A stretch of 64,000 nt of DNA from JAXGMV01 sp040768445 (GCA_040768445.1 JAXGMV010000001.1:310001-374000); one strand, 5' to 3'. Positions 1-9,050 are shown, counted from the first letter of the stretch. Notes: generated by a model from the letters alone, not told the origin. Made by a program: numbers and translations.

Positions 1-1957
1 TCACACTGCCATCTTCATAACCTTGGGGATTCTTTTGCGGTGTACCCATATATCGTTCGGTGTAATGGGTGTCATAGCCGTCATAATGCGTCACAGGTGC
101 ACCGGCTACAGCCACTTTGAAGGTGCCTGGTTTCTTTACAAGGCACAGTGCGGACATATACCCGCCGTAACTCCAACCATAAATACCAACCCGTTCAGGG
201 TCAGTGATGCCAAGTTCAACCAGCCGGCTGACGCCGAATGCCTGGTCTTCCACTTCCACCGTGCCCATGCAGTGTTTGATATGTCCTTCAAACGCCAGTC
301 CTCTGCGGGCGCTGCCGCGGTTGTCCATCATAAACACACAGAAACCCTCGCGTGCCAGGTACTGTGCCCGCATATTCACGGTCGAATCCCAATCATTCTG
401 TACCATTTGGGCGTGTGGACCACCGTATACATGGACAATGGTAGGCAGAGGTTTCCCTGGTGTATACTCTGGTGGTAAATATAACGCTCCGTAAAATACC
501 TCACCCTCATCATTTGTAAATGAGATCACCTGCGGTGGTTCCAAACCCAGCTCGGCTGTGCGTGGATCTTCTTCCTTATACAACACTGACAGTGTTTTCC
601 GGCTCTCAACATCAACCAGATTGATCACTGGCGGCTGCTGCAGACTGTTGTAACTGTCAACATAGCGCCGGCAGTGATGATCCATCACAACCTGGTGCAT
701 ACCCGGTTCATGGGTCAGCCGCTGCGGCATACCGCCTGAAAGCGGCACGCGGTAAAGGTGAGATTCGAGCGGTGTCTTGCGCGTGGCTGTGAAGTACACA
801 AAACCACGCTTCTTGTCAATACCCACCAGGCTGTCCACCATCCAATCGCCTGATGTCAACTGCCTGATCTGTCTGCCAGCACTGTCGTAATGGTAGAGAT
901 GCCGGTAACCACTGCGCTCCGACGCCCAGATAAACCCTTCAAAAGTTCCTTCACCACTGGAAAGCGGTCTGAACATGTCATGCAGGTTAATCCAGATATC
1001 TGATTCCTCGCGCAGGAGCAGGCTACGTTCGCCAGACTCAGGATTAAAAACGACCAGATCAAGGATTGTCTGTTCACGGTTTTCAATCTGTGCGCTTAAC
1101 CTTCCGTCTGGCAGCCAGTCAACGCGGGCAAGATAAAAATCTTCATAACCATCCAGATTCATCCAGGTCACAGAGCCGCCGGTTACCGGCACAATTCCCA
1201 GCCTGACATGGGCGTTCTCAGCCCCGGCAAAGGGGTAACGGTGATCTTCCTGCGCAGTGTCACCGGTCTGCGGCTTGCCCTGGTGCATAATGCGGAAGAT
1301 GGGAATGTGCGTTTCATCCACTTCGACAAAGGCAATCAGCCGGCTGTCAGATGACCACCAGTAACCACGCTGCCTGCCCATCTCTTCCTGGGCAATATAC
1401 TCAGCCAATCCGTTGGTTTTACCAGTGCCGTTTACACCCTGAGTCACCTGCAGTGGCTGACGGCCATTAAGGTCAAGGACATAGATATCTCCATCCTGCA
1501 CATAAGAAACCATGCTCCCGTCGGGTGAAAAATGCGGGTCGATTATGGTTTTTCCCTCAGCAGCCGGCAGTTCTTGCGCCTCACTATCCAGACTGTTCTT
1601 AACATACAGGCGCCCTCCCAATGGATACAGTATCTTATGCCCCTTTTTCGCCCATTCGTAGGTTGAAACACCCAGCGCACGCTGCCTTTCACGCTCCCGG
1701 CGCAGTTTTTCCTCCAATGTCAGCTCATTCTCTGTCAGGCCGGTAGATGGAGCGACGATGACCTTGTGCTGCTTTGTCTTCATATCATACGCATAAAGCT
1801 GGTTAACCAGGTCGTGTTCCGGGCTGTACAGGTATGTCACCAGGCTGTCATCCGGGCTGAATTGAAATTTCACCGGCACCGCCATACCGGGTGCTGGAAT
1901 TCTGGCTACATCCTCAATCGAAAATGGTTTACGCGTCGGTTCATCATGATCTTGCAT
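1..1957 (-). CDS. S9 family peptidase, dipeptidyl-peptidase IV type (3' end outside window)
   Basis: The reading frame is open from an ATG at 1957 to the left edge of the window, giving about 652 residues with the C-terminus missing. The start is supported by GAGGTG eight bases upstream. The N-terminal two thirds look like the DPP-IV beta-propeller. The catalytic alpha/beta-hydrolase domain begins near residue 470 and contains GWSYGG with the nucleophile Ser at about residue 596 (bases 170-172). The YDTHYTERYMG motif, typical of DPP-IV-like S9B enzymes, lies just before the edge. The Asp and His of the triad must lie beyond base 1. No signal peptide is visible at the N-terminus, so a cytoplasmic peptidase removing N-terminal dipeptides is likely. 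It could also be an acylaminoacyl peptidase, although YTERYMG favours DPP-IV. Confidence 0.9.
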   Translation of the reverse strand, partial: MQDHDEPTRKPFSIEDVARIPAPGMAVPVKFQFSPDDSLVTYLYSPEHDLVNQLYAYDMKTKQHKVIVAPSTGLTENELTLEEKLRRERERQRALGVSTYEWAKKGHKILYPLGGRLYVKNSLDSEAQELPAAEGKTIIDPHFSPDGSMVSYVQDGDIYVLDLNGRQPLQVTQGVNGTGKTNGLAEYIAQEEMGRQRGYWWSSDSRLIAFVEVDETHIPIFRIMHQGKPQTGDTAQEDHRYPFAGAENAHVRLGIVPVTGGSVTWMNLDGYEDFYLARVDWLPDGRLSAQIENREQTILDLVVFNPESGERSLLLREESDIWINLHDMFRPLSSGEGTFEGFIWASERSGYRHLYHYDSAGRQIRQLTSGDWMVDSLVGIDKKRGFVYFTATRKTPLESHLYRVPLSGGMPQRLTHEPGMHQVVMDHHCRRYVDSYNSLQQPPVINLVDVESRKTLSVLYKEEDPRTAELGLEPPQVISFTNDEGEVFYGALYLPPEYTPGKPLPTIVHVYGGPHAQMVQNDWDSTVNMRAQYLAREGFCVFMMDNRGSARRGLAFEGHIKHCMGTVEVEDQAFGVSRLVELGITDPERVGIYGWSYGGYMSALCLVKKPGTFKVAVAGAPVTHYDGYDTHYTERYMGTPQKNPQGYEDGSV

Positions 1958-2043
1958 TTGGTTTCACCTCGTTAATTAGAAATGCCATCATTCTGCAAAC
2001 AAGGGTAATTAAAAACCCCTGATTCTTAAAGGCACTAGAAGGG

Positions 2044-3474
2044 TTACGGGGCCGCACTGGGTGTCATTGTTACGGTTGAAGTCGCTGTTGGCACAGGCGT
2101 GATCACCTGCATGAAAATTTCAGGAATCCAGCCAATTCTTCCATCCTGGTCAATAATCTCAATCCAGGTCAACCCATCAATGACCACCTGGTGGTTCAAT
2201 GCCGTAATCTTTTGACCAGCCCGGATAACTCCAATTCCTGGTCCGCCAGGGCTCTGGTATATTTTCATTTCTGGCAGTGTATAACGAACAACCATCCCTT
2301 CAGCCGGCGTTGCTGTTGGTACTTGTGTTGATGTACTGGTAGGCGTAAGTGTTTGTGTCGTAGTGGCAGTTGGCGTGAACGTCGGCGTAAAGGTCGCTGT
2401 TGGGCTTGGACCGGGTGTCATTGTGCTCGTCGGGCTGGGTGTCACTGTTGCTGTTGGTGGTATCAGCGGGTCGAGATTTTCGGCTATAACCTGGCTGACC
2501 TTCAATGAAACAGGCTGATGTAAGTCCTCAACAATTGCTTTCTGCAAGGCAACTACCTGTTCATAACGCAGCGATGAACCCGTTCGAACGGTTATCACCA
2601 TATTTAAATCCGTACCATTTCGATCAGCCTTCCAGGAGACAAGCTCAGCACTGGGTAATTTATTGACCTCAGCAGCAATTACTTCGTATATAAGCCGGTT
2701 CTCTGATGCTTCTCTAAAAAATTTTAAACTAAAAAATGTCAGTGGTATCAACAAAAGTACTGTCAGGCTTCCCGCAAGTATTAATCCTCCCAGTGCGCCA
2801 TTTTCACGTTTTTTAATCCTTGAGGAGAAACCTCTCAAAAAGAAGACAAGTACAGCGGCGAATGCAATGGTTACAGCATTGGTAATAAATAGAAGCGTGG
2901 CCCCGCCAGCAACGTCCCAGCGGCTGGACGCTATGCCAATACCAATGGTGCACAGCGGAGGCATTAATGCCGTCGCAATTGCCACACCTGGCAGTGCTGC
3001 AGAAAGATTGGGTTGTGTGAGCGCATAGGCGGCAGCAACCCCACCAGCCAGGGCAATAACCAGGTCAATCGGGCTTGGCCTGGTGCGTACCAGAATCTCC
3101 TCAGACAGTTCCTGCATGCTGAAGAACGGCATGGCATTGTTAGCCAGGGTAATGATGACTGACAAAGCAACCGCCAGCAATGCACCCCTGAATAATGCAG
3201 ACAGCGATTTCTTCAACAAATCCGGATTGCCAATCACTGAAGCCAGGCCTATGCCAATCAAGGGAGACATCAGGGGCGCGACCAACATCGCGCCGATAAT
3301 CACTGCGGGAGAATCGGTGATTAATCCCAATGTTGCAATACTGCCTGACAGGATAACAAGCAGGAAGTAGTCAAACCCGGGCGAAGCCATGGGGGAGATT
3401 TCATCTACCACAGCCTTTATTTTGTCATGAGAGAGCGGTTTGATAAATGATGACCACAAGGAAAATTTTTTCAT
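2044..3474 (-). CDS. DUF389 (TIGR00341-like) membrane protein with Thr/Pro linker and C-terminal SH3-like domain
   Basis: A 476-residue membrane protein of unknown function. Residues about 30-240 form the DUF389 domain, with several hydrophobic helices and the family-typical run IIGAMLVAPLMSPLIGIGLA near residues 60-80. A soluble segment follows at about 245-335. Then comes a Thr/Pro/Ser-rich linker at about 340-395. The last 75 residues resemble a bacterial SH3-like domain (WIEIIDQDGRIGWIPEIF), which in other proteins binds cell-wall material. The likely arrangement is a membrane core with the SH3 domain outside the cell. No clear Shine-Dalgarno sequence is present. A second protein of the same build lies at 21295-22545. 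The biochemical role of DUF389 proteins is not established. Confidence 0.85.
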   Translation of the reverse strand: MKKFSLWSSFIKPLSHDKIKAVVDEISPMASPGFDYFLLVILSGSIATLGLITDSPAVIIGAMLVAPLMSPLIGIGLASVIGNPDLLKKSLSALFRGALLAVALSVIITLANNAMPFFSMQELSEEILVRTRPSPIDLVIALAGGVAAAYALTQPNLSAALPGVAIATALMPPLCTIGIGIASSRWDVAGGATLLFITNAVTIAFAAVLVFFLRGFSSRIKKRENGALGGLILAGSLTVLLLIPLTFFSLKFFREASENRLIYEVIAAEVNKLPSAELVSWKADRNGTDLNMVITVRTGSSLRYEQVVALQKAIVEDLHQPVSLKVSQVIAENLDPLIPPTATVTPSPTSTMTPGPSPTATFTPTFTPTATTTQTLTPTSTSTQVPTATPAEGMVVRYTLPEMKIYQSPGGPGIGVIRAGQKITALNHQVVIDGLTWIEIIDQDGRIGWIPEIFMQVITPVPTATSTVTMTPSAAP

Positions 3475-3745
3475 AATTTCTAAGCCAGTTTTATGTGCTG
3501 ATTACAGTTTTTATTTCTTTTGCTTTTTAAAATGCTCTCCCTAATGACAAAATTAGATTGACAGCTCTTTATGACATGCTTGTTATTGTTTTCGATCGTC
3601 AGCGTTTTATGAATATACTCTGCAGCATCCGTCGTTTTCCAGCTTGTCTGCCCATGATCTACTTCTATTGTACCAATTCGCGCCTTAGAAATGAACGCTA
3701 TTTCGGTCAAAGCCATACTGCGGGATACCTATGGCTATCAGGGCA

Positions 3746-5125
3746 TTATCCGCTGCGCTTGCGCCTGACGATGGCATCTGTCATGCGTGCCACACGGGCG
3801 ATCTCCCTAATGTCATGCACGCGCAGAATATCAGCACCCCGGTCAATACCTATTGCAGAGGCAGCTGCAGTGCCCTCCAGTCGCTGGTCTGGCGGCAGGT
3901 TGAGCGTGTAACCGATAAACGATTTACGCGAAGCACCCAGCAAAAGTGGATATCCCAACGTGTGGATCTCATCCAGTCGGTCAATCATCTCAAGATTCTG
4001 CTCTACTGTTTTGCCGAACCCAACCCCGGGGTCAAGAATAATATGGCTATCCGCAACGCCTGCAGCCTGAGCCAATTTCACCGATTCCAACAGCTCACGG
4101 CTGATATCACCGATCAGGTTATCATAAGCTACGCCGACATACCGCCCACCCAGCCGGCTCTGCAGCTGCGCATTTGCAGGTTTACTGCGGTTGTGCATCA
4201 GGATTACCGGTACCTGCGCTGTTGCAGCCGTCTCAGCCATGTGTGGATCAGCTCGCAAACCCCAAACGTCATTAATCCAATCCGCACCGGCTTCCAGCGC
4301 CGCCTGGGCGACATCGGCCTTGTAGGTATCGACTGAGATGATCACTGCCGGGTCCATCTCGCGGACAGCGCGAATGACCGGGATCACCCTGGCACATTCC
4401 TCCTCTAAAGAAATAGACCCAGCGCCCGGGCGGGTGCTCTCGCCACCGATATCAATAATTTCAGCGCCATCGTCGATAAATCCCTGCACCTGCTCAATCA
4501 TCTTCTGGTGAGGGTCAGAACCTTTCAACACACCGTCGCCTGAAAAACTGTCCGGCGTGACATTGACAATACCCATCAGGTAAGTTTTTTCGCCCCACTT
4601 GAATCCGTCCAAACCTGGACGCATTGAAAGTTCGACCTTGCGCCGGTCAAATATCTGCGTGACGCCAGCTGGGTCTATCCGCCCGGCTAATTCCTGAACA
4701 CTCAAACCGGAAGCAGGATCAATCAAATCTGGTGCAATCTCCACCAACGGCAGCAGAACAAACGCCCGCTCAGTATAGCGCGGGTGCGGGATTGTTAACG
4801 TGTCCTGTACCAGCTGGCGCTGTCCGTAGAGCAGGATGTCAAGGTCAATCAGGCGCGGACCGTAGCGAAAGGTGGGCGTACGCCCCAGATCGCTCTCAAT
4901 CTGTTTGAGCACTGCCAACAGCGCCACCGGCTCAAGTGAGGTTTTAATTTCAATCACCTGGTTGAGGAACTGCGGCTGATCCGTGTAACCCCACGGTTCC
5001 GTCTCATACACACTGGAAAGCTGGCAGATCTCAGCCTGCTGTGCCAGCTTGCGCACAGCCATTTTCAGGTTGTTGTAACGGTTGCCAGTGTTGGTTCCCA
5101 CGCCGATAAAGATTCGCTCTTCCAT
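3746..5125 (-). CDS. Fused HPPK-DHPS: 6-hydroxymethyl-dihydropterin pyrophosphokinase / dihydropteroate synthase
   Basis: One 459-residue protein carries two consecutive folate-pathway enzymes. Residues 1-155 match FolK: FIGVGTNTG at the start, PRLIDLDILLYG with the paired metal-binding Asp94 and Asp96, and HPRYTERAF near 114-122. Residues about 173-455 match FolP: MGIVNVTPDSFSGDG at 184-198, DIGGESTRPGA, LDPGVGFGK and GASRKSFIG. Together they would pyrophosphorylate 6-hydroxymethyl-dihydropterin and condense it with p-aminobenzoate. In most bacteria folK and folP are separate genes; bifunctional forms are known mainly in eukaryotes. The gene has GAGGG just upstream of its ATG and follows the 231-residue gene by 8 bases, so it is probably the last gene of the homoserine dehydrogenase operon. 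No folB or folE is in the window. Confidence 0.95.
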   Translation of the reverse strand: MEERIFIGVGTNTGNRYNNLKMAVRKLAQQAEICQLSSVYETEPWGYTDQPQFLNQVIEIKTSLEPVALLAVLKQIESDLGRTPTFRYGPRLIDLDILLYGQRQLVQDTLTIPHPRYTERAFVLLPLVEIAPDLIDPASGLSVQELAGRIDPAGVTQIFDRRKVELSMRPGLDGFKWGEKTYLMGIVNVTPDSFSGDGVLKGSDPHQKMIEQVQGFIDDGAEIIDIGGESTRPGAGSISLEEECARVIPVIRAVREMDPAVIISVDTYKADVAQAALEAGADWINDVWGLRADPHMAETAATAQVPVILMHNRSKPANAQLQSRLGGRYVGVAYDNLIGDISRELLESVKLAQAAGVADSHIILDPGVGFGKTVEQNLEMIDRLDEIHTLGYPLLLGASRKSFIGYTLNLPPDQRLEGTAAASAIGIDRGADILRVHDIREIARVARMTDAIVRRKRSG

Positions 5126-5133
5126 ACGCCCTC

Positions 5134-5829
5134 TTACAGCTTTTTCAGAATCATCAGGTTTTTAATGATTTTCTCTGCACGGTTGACCAAAACATCTATC
5201 TGACTGTCAGAGCCTGAATAACCCGCTGTTTTCTCAGTCAAATACCTCAGGACAGGCGTGTGTTGATAATCGATTGTCCACCTGTTGTGGTCTGCAGCTT
5301 CATCACTGGCACATGTGCCTGCAAGCAGGACTGAGTGGATCTCCTCTTCTGCCATGCCGGCTTTTTCCAGCTGCTGCAGTACCTGCTCATCTACAGTAAC
5401 CGTATCTGTATCCTTACGGCGCGCAAGATAATATGTGGAGAACTCAGCAGCCGGCAGCAAATTGAAACGACCAGCGGCAGTCGGTGACACCAGTGCACAG
5501 CCGTGAACTGCATCGCCAGAATGGTGCGCCAGCAGCAGAATATGCCCATTGCCGCAGGCAATCTTGTTCACAGCAGCCGCCAGCAAGGTGAAATCCAGTT
5601 CAGGCTGGTACTGCCAGCAAAACACAGGCAGTTCTTGCTTCATTAAATAATCTTCAACACTTGAAGAACTGTCATAAATCCATGTCAGGTCATCAACCCA
5701 ATCAGCCTGGATACCACAACGCGCCAGAATGCCTTCCATTAAATGCTGCAGTGGTGGCGGTGGTTGTTCGCCCCCGTCATTTTCACTGTCCAGGCTGAAG
5801 CAATTCAAAAGGAATGCCTGTGCGGTCAT
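5134..5829 (-). CDS. Conserved hypothetical protein, weak thiolase-fold resemblance
   Basis: This 231-residue soluble protein is not recognised with certainty. Its ATG abuts the TGA of the homoserine dehydrogenase gene with no gap, and folK-folP follows 8 bases later, so it is translated as part of that operon. Segments resemble the layout of thiolase-superfamily proteins: an N-terminal helix and loop (MEGILARCGIQADWVDDLTW, residues 31-50), a hydrophobic strand after AAAVNKIACGNGHILLLA, and a second-half LEKAGMAEEEIHSVLLAG. No catalytic Cys-His-Asn set is evident, so an active acyltransferase is not claimed. The thiolase-like reading is inference from pattern only. Confidence 0.6.
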   Translation of the reverse strand: MTAQAFLLNCFSLDSENDGGEQPPPPLQHLMEGILARCGIQADWVDDLTWIYDSSSSVEDYLMKQELPVFCWQYQPELDFTLLAAAVNKIACGNGHILLLAHHSGDAVHGCALVSPTAAGRFNLLPAAEFSTYYLARRKDTDTVTVDEQVLQQLEKAGMAEEEIHSVLLAGTCASDEAADHNRWTIDYQHTPVLRYLTEKTAGYSGSDSQIDVLVNRAEKIIKNLMILKKL

Positions 5830-6864
5830 TCAGCTGCCTTTCATGATCTCAATCAGATCGGTCAACAGCCCGTAAGCAGTTGTGTTGGCGCTGGCTTCCC
5901 CCGCTTCAGTGATACCAAGAACAGGCAAAGTGTCTGTTTCAAACTGGAGATAGGTGGTGCCTTCATTAATGGTATATAACAATGAGCTGGGAGGTACACA
6001 TTGCAGTGCGACGCTGGCAGAAACACCACCATCTGACCTGTGCGCTTCACACACCATCTTCCAACGCTCTCCGCGCTGCCGGGCGTCATCGATCATTTGC
6101 GGCGTTACATGGGTTATACCCTGTCGCTTTACCTGCATCGGGGTGATAGGATAGTCATAAATCACTGTCACCAGGGCAGCGAGTTTGACAGCTGCATCCC
6201 AACCTTCAAGATCACCCGAGGGGTCGGTTTCTGCGATACCCATATCCTGTGTTTGTTTCACAGCCTGTTCATAACTGCAGCCCTCTTCCATCTTCCCAAG
6301 GACATAATTGGATGTGGCATTCAATACGCCGCTGATCCTTTTAATTTCGATCACCGGAAGCAAATCGCGGAAAAGTGAAAAAACGGGTGTACCGTCCAGT
6401 ACAGTTGATTCATACCGGAACTGACAGCCTTTTTCTTTTTCAAGCTGTTTAAACTCAGAATAGCCGTACACCAGCGTGGTCTTATTCGCGGTGATGCCGT
6501 GCATGCCACGATTTAATGCCAGCCGCATATAATCCACACCTGGTTTTCCTGTCAGGTAATTGACGGGTATATTTTCCATCAGCACATCTGCCGGGCAGGA
6601 CAGGATGAATTCTTCGATTGAACCCGGCACTTTGACAGTTGACAGGGTATCAAGCGAGTCACCTGAAGTCACCCGGTTCACTGCTGCAAGCGGGTAGATG
6701 CCAGCAGGGTTGATAGCCATGCCCCGGCTGCGAGTGGCAATACCGGTGATTGTGATGTTTAGACCATGCTCAGTAAGCAGTCTCTCTTTTTTCTGTTCAA
6801 TTAAGTTAGCAAATGCCCGTCCAACGTTGCCAAATCCAACCAGTGCTACAGAAACATCTTTCAT
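5830..6864 (-). CDS. Homoserine dehydrogenase, short form without ACT domain
   Basis: A 344-residue enzyme reducing aspartate semialdehyde to homoserine with NAD(P)H, at the branch toward threonine and methionine. The Rossmann motif GFGNVG is at residues 10-15. The substrate-binding and catalytic core contains ITANKTTLVYG, the GVLNATSNYVLGKM segment and DPSGDLEGWDAAVKLAALV. The protein ends soon after the catalytic domain, so the C-terminal ACT regulatory domain of the about 430-residue form is absent and feedback by threonine through ACT is not expected. The start is set by GGAG nine bases before the ATG. It is the first gene of a three-gene operon with the 231-residue hypothetical and folK-folP. 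Confidence 0.93.
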   Translation of the reverse strand: MKDVSVALVGFGNVGRAFANLIEQKKERLLTEHGLNITITGIATRSRGMAINPAGIYPLAAVNRVTSGDSLDTLSTVKVPGSIEEFILSCPADVLMENIPVNYLTGKPGVDYMRLALNRGMHGITANKTTLVYGYSEFKQLEKEKGCQFRYESTVLDGTPVFSLFRDLLPVIEIKRISGVLNATSNYVLGKMEEGCSYEQAVKQTQDMGIAETDPSGDLEGWDAAVKLAALVTVIYDYPITPMQVKRQGITHVTPQMIDDARQRGERWKMVCEAHRSDGGVSASVALQCVPPSSLLYTINEGTTYLQFETDTLPVLGITEAGEASANTTAYGLLTDLIEIMKGS

Positions 6865-6911
6865 ACACCAATCTCCATTTCAGTAAATAATTAATGCGGA
6901 TACCCTTGTCG

Positions 6912-7646
6912 TCAAATCGGCGGCCAGGGATATGGCCGGTACTCCTGTGACGGAAGGGGAAAAGTTCGATCAGTCAGCAGGCTCCTGCCCCTACGGCACA
7001 AAGCGCTGATCTCAACAGGGCTTAGCAGCCGGGCCAGAGTTCGATAGAATGCTGTTTTTTTCTCCAACTGGGCGACCAGCGCTTCAACCTGGCTTAACAG
7101 GTCATCAGCTATCGATTCACCGCTGAAATCCCACAAAATGGTGCGCAATTTATCTTCGTGATGAAAGCACAGCCCGTGGTCTATCAACCAGATGTGATCC
7201 TCGCTGTCAACCAGAATGTGACCGCCTTTTCGATCTGCGTTATTGACCAGTATATCAAATCCAGCAACCGGTCTCAAACGCTGCTTGATGTCATTTGTAA
7301 AGGTGAAATAGTGAAAATCTGGTTCATGTTCAACAAACAACTGCAGTGACCCCGGGCCAAGCGGTGCTTTCTGCCGGCGATAAACCGTTGGTGGAACGAG
7401 CTGCCAGCCCAACGCTTCACTGACGAGATAAGCAGCCGCTTCTCGTTTTGCCAATGACCTGGTTGGAAAATCCCACAATGGCCTCTCACCGCGTGATGGC
7501 TTGTAAACAGCCATCAGCTTGTTATTTTCAAAGGAAGTTTCTACGAGGAAAGTGTAATTGGAGCCAAGAGCAAATTGGCCTTGCAGAGCCATCTCTCCGC
7601 TCTGCAAGGCGTTGATAATCGTTTTATGATCCTGCTCAATATTCAT
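6912..7646 (-). CDS. SCO1664 family protein (PI3/4-kinase-like fold)
   Basis: This 244-residue protein matches the SCO1664 family, which has a distant phosphatidylinositol-kinase-like fold. Visible features are MAVYKPSRGERPLWDFP near residues 45-61 (nucleotide-contacting Lys region), LRPVAGFDILVNNADRKGGHIL (catalytic loop region, near 126-147) and HIWLIDHGLCFH (metal-binding Asp region, near 152-163). The substrate is unknown. It is preceded by the DUF3090 gene, from which it is separated by 28 bases. In actinobacteria the same two families are commonly neighbours, with a histidine phosphatase as a third member; no phosphatase of that kind is visible here. Confidence 0.85.
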   Translation of the reverse strand: MNIEQDHKTIINALQSGEMALQGQFALGSNYTFLVETSFENNKLMAVYKPSRGERPLWDFPTRSLAKREAAAYLVSEALGWQLVPPTVYRRQKAPLGPGSLQLFVEHEPDFHYFTFTNDIKQRLRPVAGFDILVNNADRKGGHILVDSEDHIWLIDHGLCFHHEDKLRTILWDFSGESIADDLLSQVEALVAQLEKKTAFYRTLARLLSPVEISALCRRGRSLLTDRTFPLPSQEYRPYPWPPI

Positions 7647-7674
7647 TGCATATCCGGGCAGGCACAGTCATGTG

Positions 7675-8208
7675 TCAGTTACGCTTATGGCCGTTTTTCT
7701 TGGGGCAAAAATGGCCTTCGGGGTCCATCGGTTCACCACACTGGGGGCAAATCTGCCGGCCCTGGCTTGCAACCTGCAAACCCCAGTGAGCCATGGCCTT
7801 GAGCTGCGAGCGTGTACACCACAGGCGTAAGGTCCGCAGGGGCTGGTCACCTGTTTGTTCCTGACCCAGATCAATCTCTTTTACAACCAGGCCGCTCATG
7901 TCTCTTTCGGCATCAAACATGATGCTAATCTCACCTACCCTGAACAGGGGATCTACCGGTGGAGCTATCCGCATCTCGTCATCGACATAATCGCGTGAAG
8001 CCGGCGGGAAGTGAGGGAAACGGCTTTCAACCTCAGCAAGAAACTTTTCGATTCCAAGCGCAAGGGAGGTAACCTGCGGTTTTTCAATCAGCAGGGTAAT
8101 CGTCTCGCCGCCGCTGACAGCCTGTAAATAAAACACCCTGTTGCCAGGCTTGCCGATAGCATCCGTTGTGAGCCGTTCTACCGGATCGTAATCTATTTCA
8201 CTCTGCAT
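7675..8208 (-). CDS. DUF3090 family protein
   Basis: This 177-residue protein matches DUF3090. The N-terminal part (DPVERLTTDAIGKPGNRVFYL, residues about 8-28) and DMSGLVVKEIDLG are family hallmarks. The C-terminus carries a zinc-ribbon-like CPQCGEPMDPEGHFCPKKNGH, with three Cys and two His that could hold a metal. The function is unknown. It lies directly upstream of the SCO1664-family gene on the same strand, and the two are presumably co-transcribed. GGAG lies nine bases before the ATG. Confidence 0.85.
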   Translation of the reverse strand: MQSEIDYDPVERLTTDAIGKPGNRVFYLQAVSGGETITLLIEKPQVTSLALGIEKFLAEVESRFPHFPPASRDYVDDEMRIAPPVDPLFRVGEISIMFDAERDMSGLVVKEIDLGQEQTGDQPLRTLRLWCTRSQLKAMAHWGLQVASQGRQICPQCGEPMDPEGHFCPKKNGHKRN

Positions 8209-8244
8209 CAGGTTTAACTCCAGATGATGGTAACAACAGGTTTC

Positions 8245-8958
8245 TTATGCCTGTGCAGCAGCTACAAGGGCTCTAAAAATCGCCTGCATGTCCGCGCGGT
8301 CTGGCATAGCTTCAGGGTGCCACTGTACACCTATAGCAAAGGGATGGTTAGGTACTTCAAAGGCTTCAACCAGGCTATCGGGCGCTGTTCCAACCACTTT
8401 TAGGCCCTGGCCGACGGTCTCCACGCCCTGGTGATGCAGGCTGTTGACACTCACAGGTGATTTGCCAATAATCTCAGCCAGTCTGGAACCTGGCTCCAAT
8501 ACCACTTCATGCGCTTCAAAATCACGCGGCAGGTCATTCCAGCAAGCATGAAACAGTGCATTTTCTTTTTGGGAGGCAATATCCCTGAAAAGGGTGCCAC
8601 CGTGGACAGTATTGATGATCTGATAACCTCTGCAGATGCCCAGCAGCGGTTTCTTCATTTCAATTGCCAGCCTTGCCAGGGAGATATCAATCTCATCCCG
8701 TGCATCATCAATGCCGCTAACAGTTGCATGCATCGGACGGCCGTATGTCGCAGGGTTAATATCACCACCGCCAGTCAGTATTAAACCATCTACCCGGTTT
8801 AAGAGCTCGCGATGCTGTTCAACAGGAATACCAACTGGTATCAGAAGCGGTGTACCGCCGGCACGAATGACAGCATTCACATATGCTGTATTCAGGTGTA
8901 CCCGCGGGTTTTCACAGTGTTTATGATCTCGAAAAGCTGTTACTGCAATTATTGGCAT
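8245..8958 (-). CDS. Gamma-glutamyl-gamma-aminobutyrate hydrolase family protein (peptidase C26, PuuD-like)
   Basis: This class-I glutamine-amidotransferase-like hydrolase has 237 residues. The start chosen is the ATG at 8958 (MPIIAVTAFRDH), because GAGG lies six bases before it and family members begin this way; a longer frame to 9012 adds only a Lys-rich leader. The nucleophile Cys sits in LLGICRGYQ, and the His and Glu in GVQWHPE. LTGGGDINPATYG marks the substrate-side loop. Relatives hydrolyse gamma-glutamyl amides such as gamma-glutamyl-GABA from polyamine breakdown, but no other puu gene is nearby, so the actual substrate is open. Confidence 0.9.
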   Translation of the reverse strand: MPIIAVTAFRDHKHCENPRVHLNTAYVNAVIRAGGTPLLIPVGIPVEQHRELLNRVDGLILTGGGDINPATYGRPMHATVSGIDDARDEIDISLARLAIEMKKPLLGICRGYQIINTVHGGTLFRDIASQKENALFHACWNDLPRDFEAHEVVLEPGSRLAEIIGKSPVSVNSLHHQGVETVGQGLKVVGTAPDSLVEAFEVPNHPFAIGVQWHPEAMPDRADMQAIFRALVAAAQA

Positions 8959-9050
8959 TTCAACCTCGCAAAAAATGATGTGTGATGTTATGTGTTTCTT
9001 TTTCTTCCTCACCCGGGAGTTTGTGACTGTTTACAAATTCCTTCCGGATA

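Noticed and set aside
2292..2460. Thr/Pro-coding repetitive stretch as a tandem DNA repeat
   Set aside because: It encodes the low-complexity linker of the DUF389 protein; unit length is irregular and a similar linker occurs at 22120-22320.
3480..3716. 78-residue open frame on the minus strand after folK-folP
   Set aside because: No Shine-Dalgarno sequence, no recognisable family, and AT-rich drifting composition at its 3' half; probably chance.
3731..4336. 201-residue plus-strand frame
   Set aside because: Lies antisense to the folP part of a well-supported gene and has no family features.
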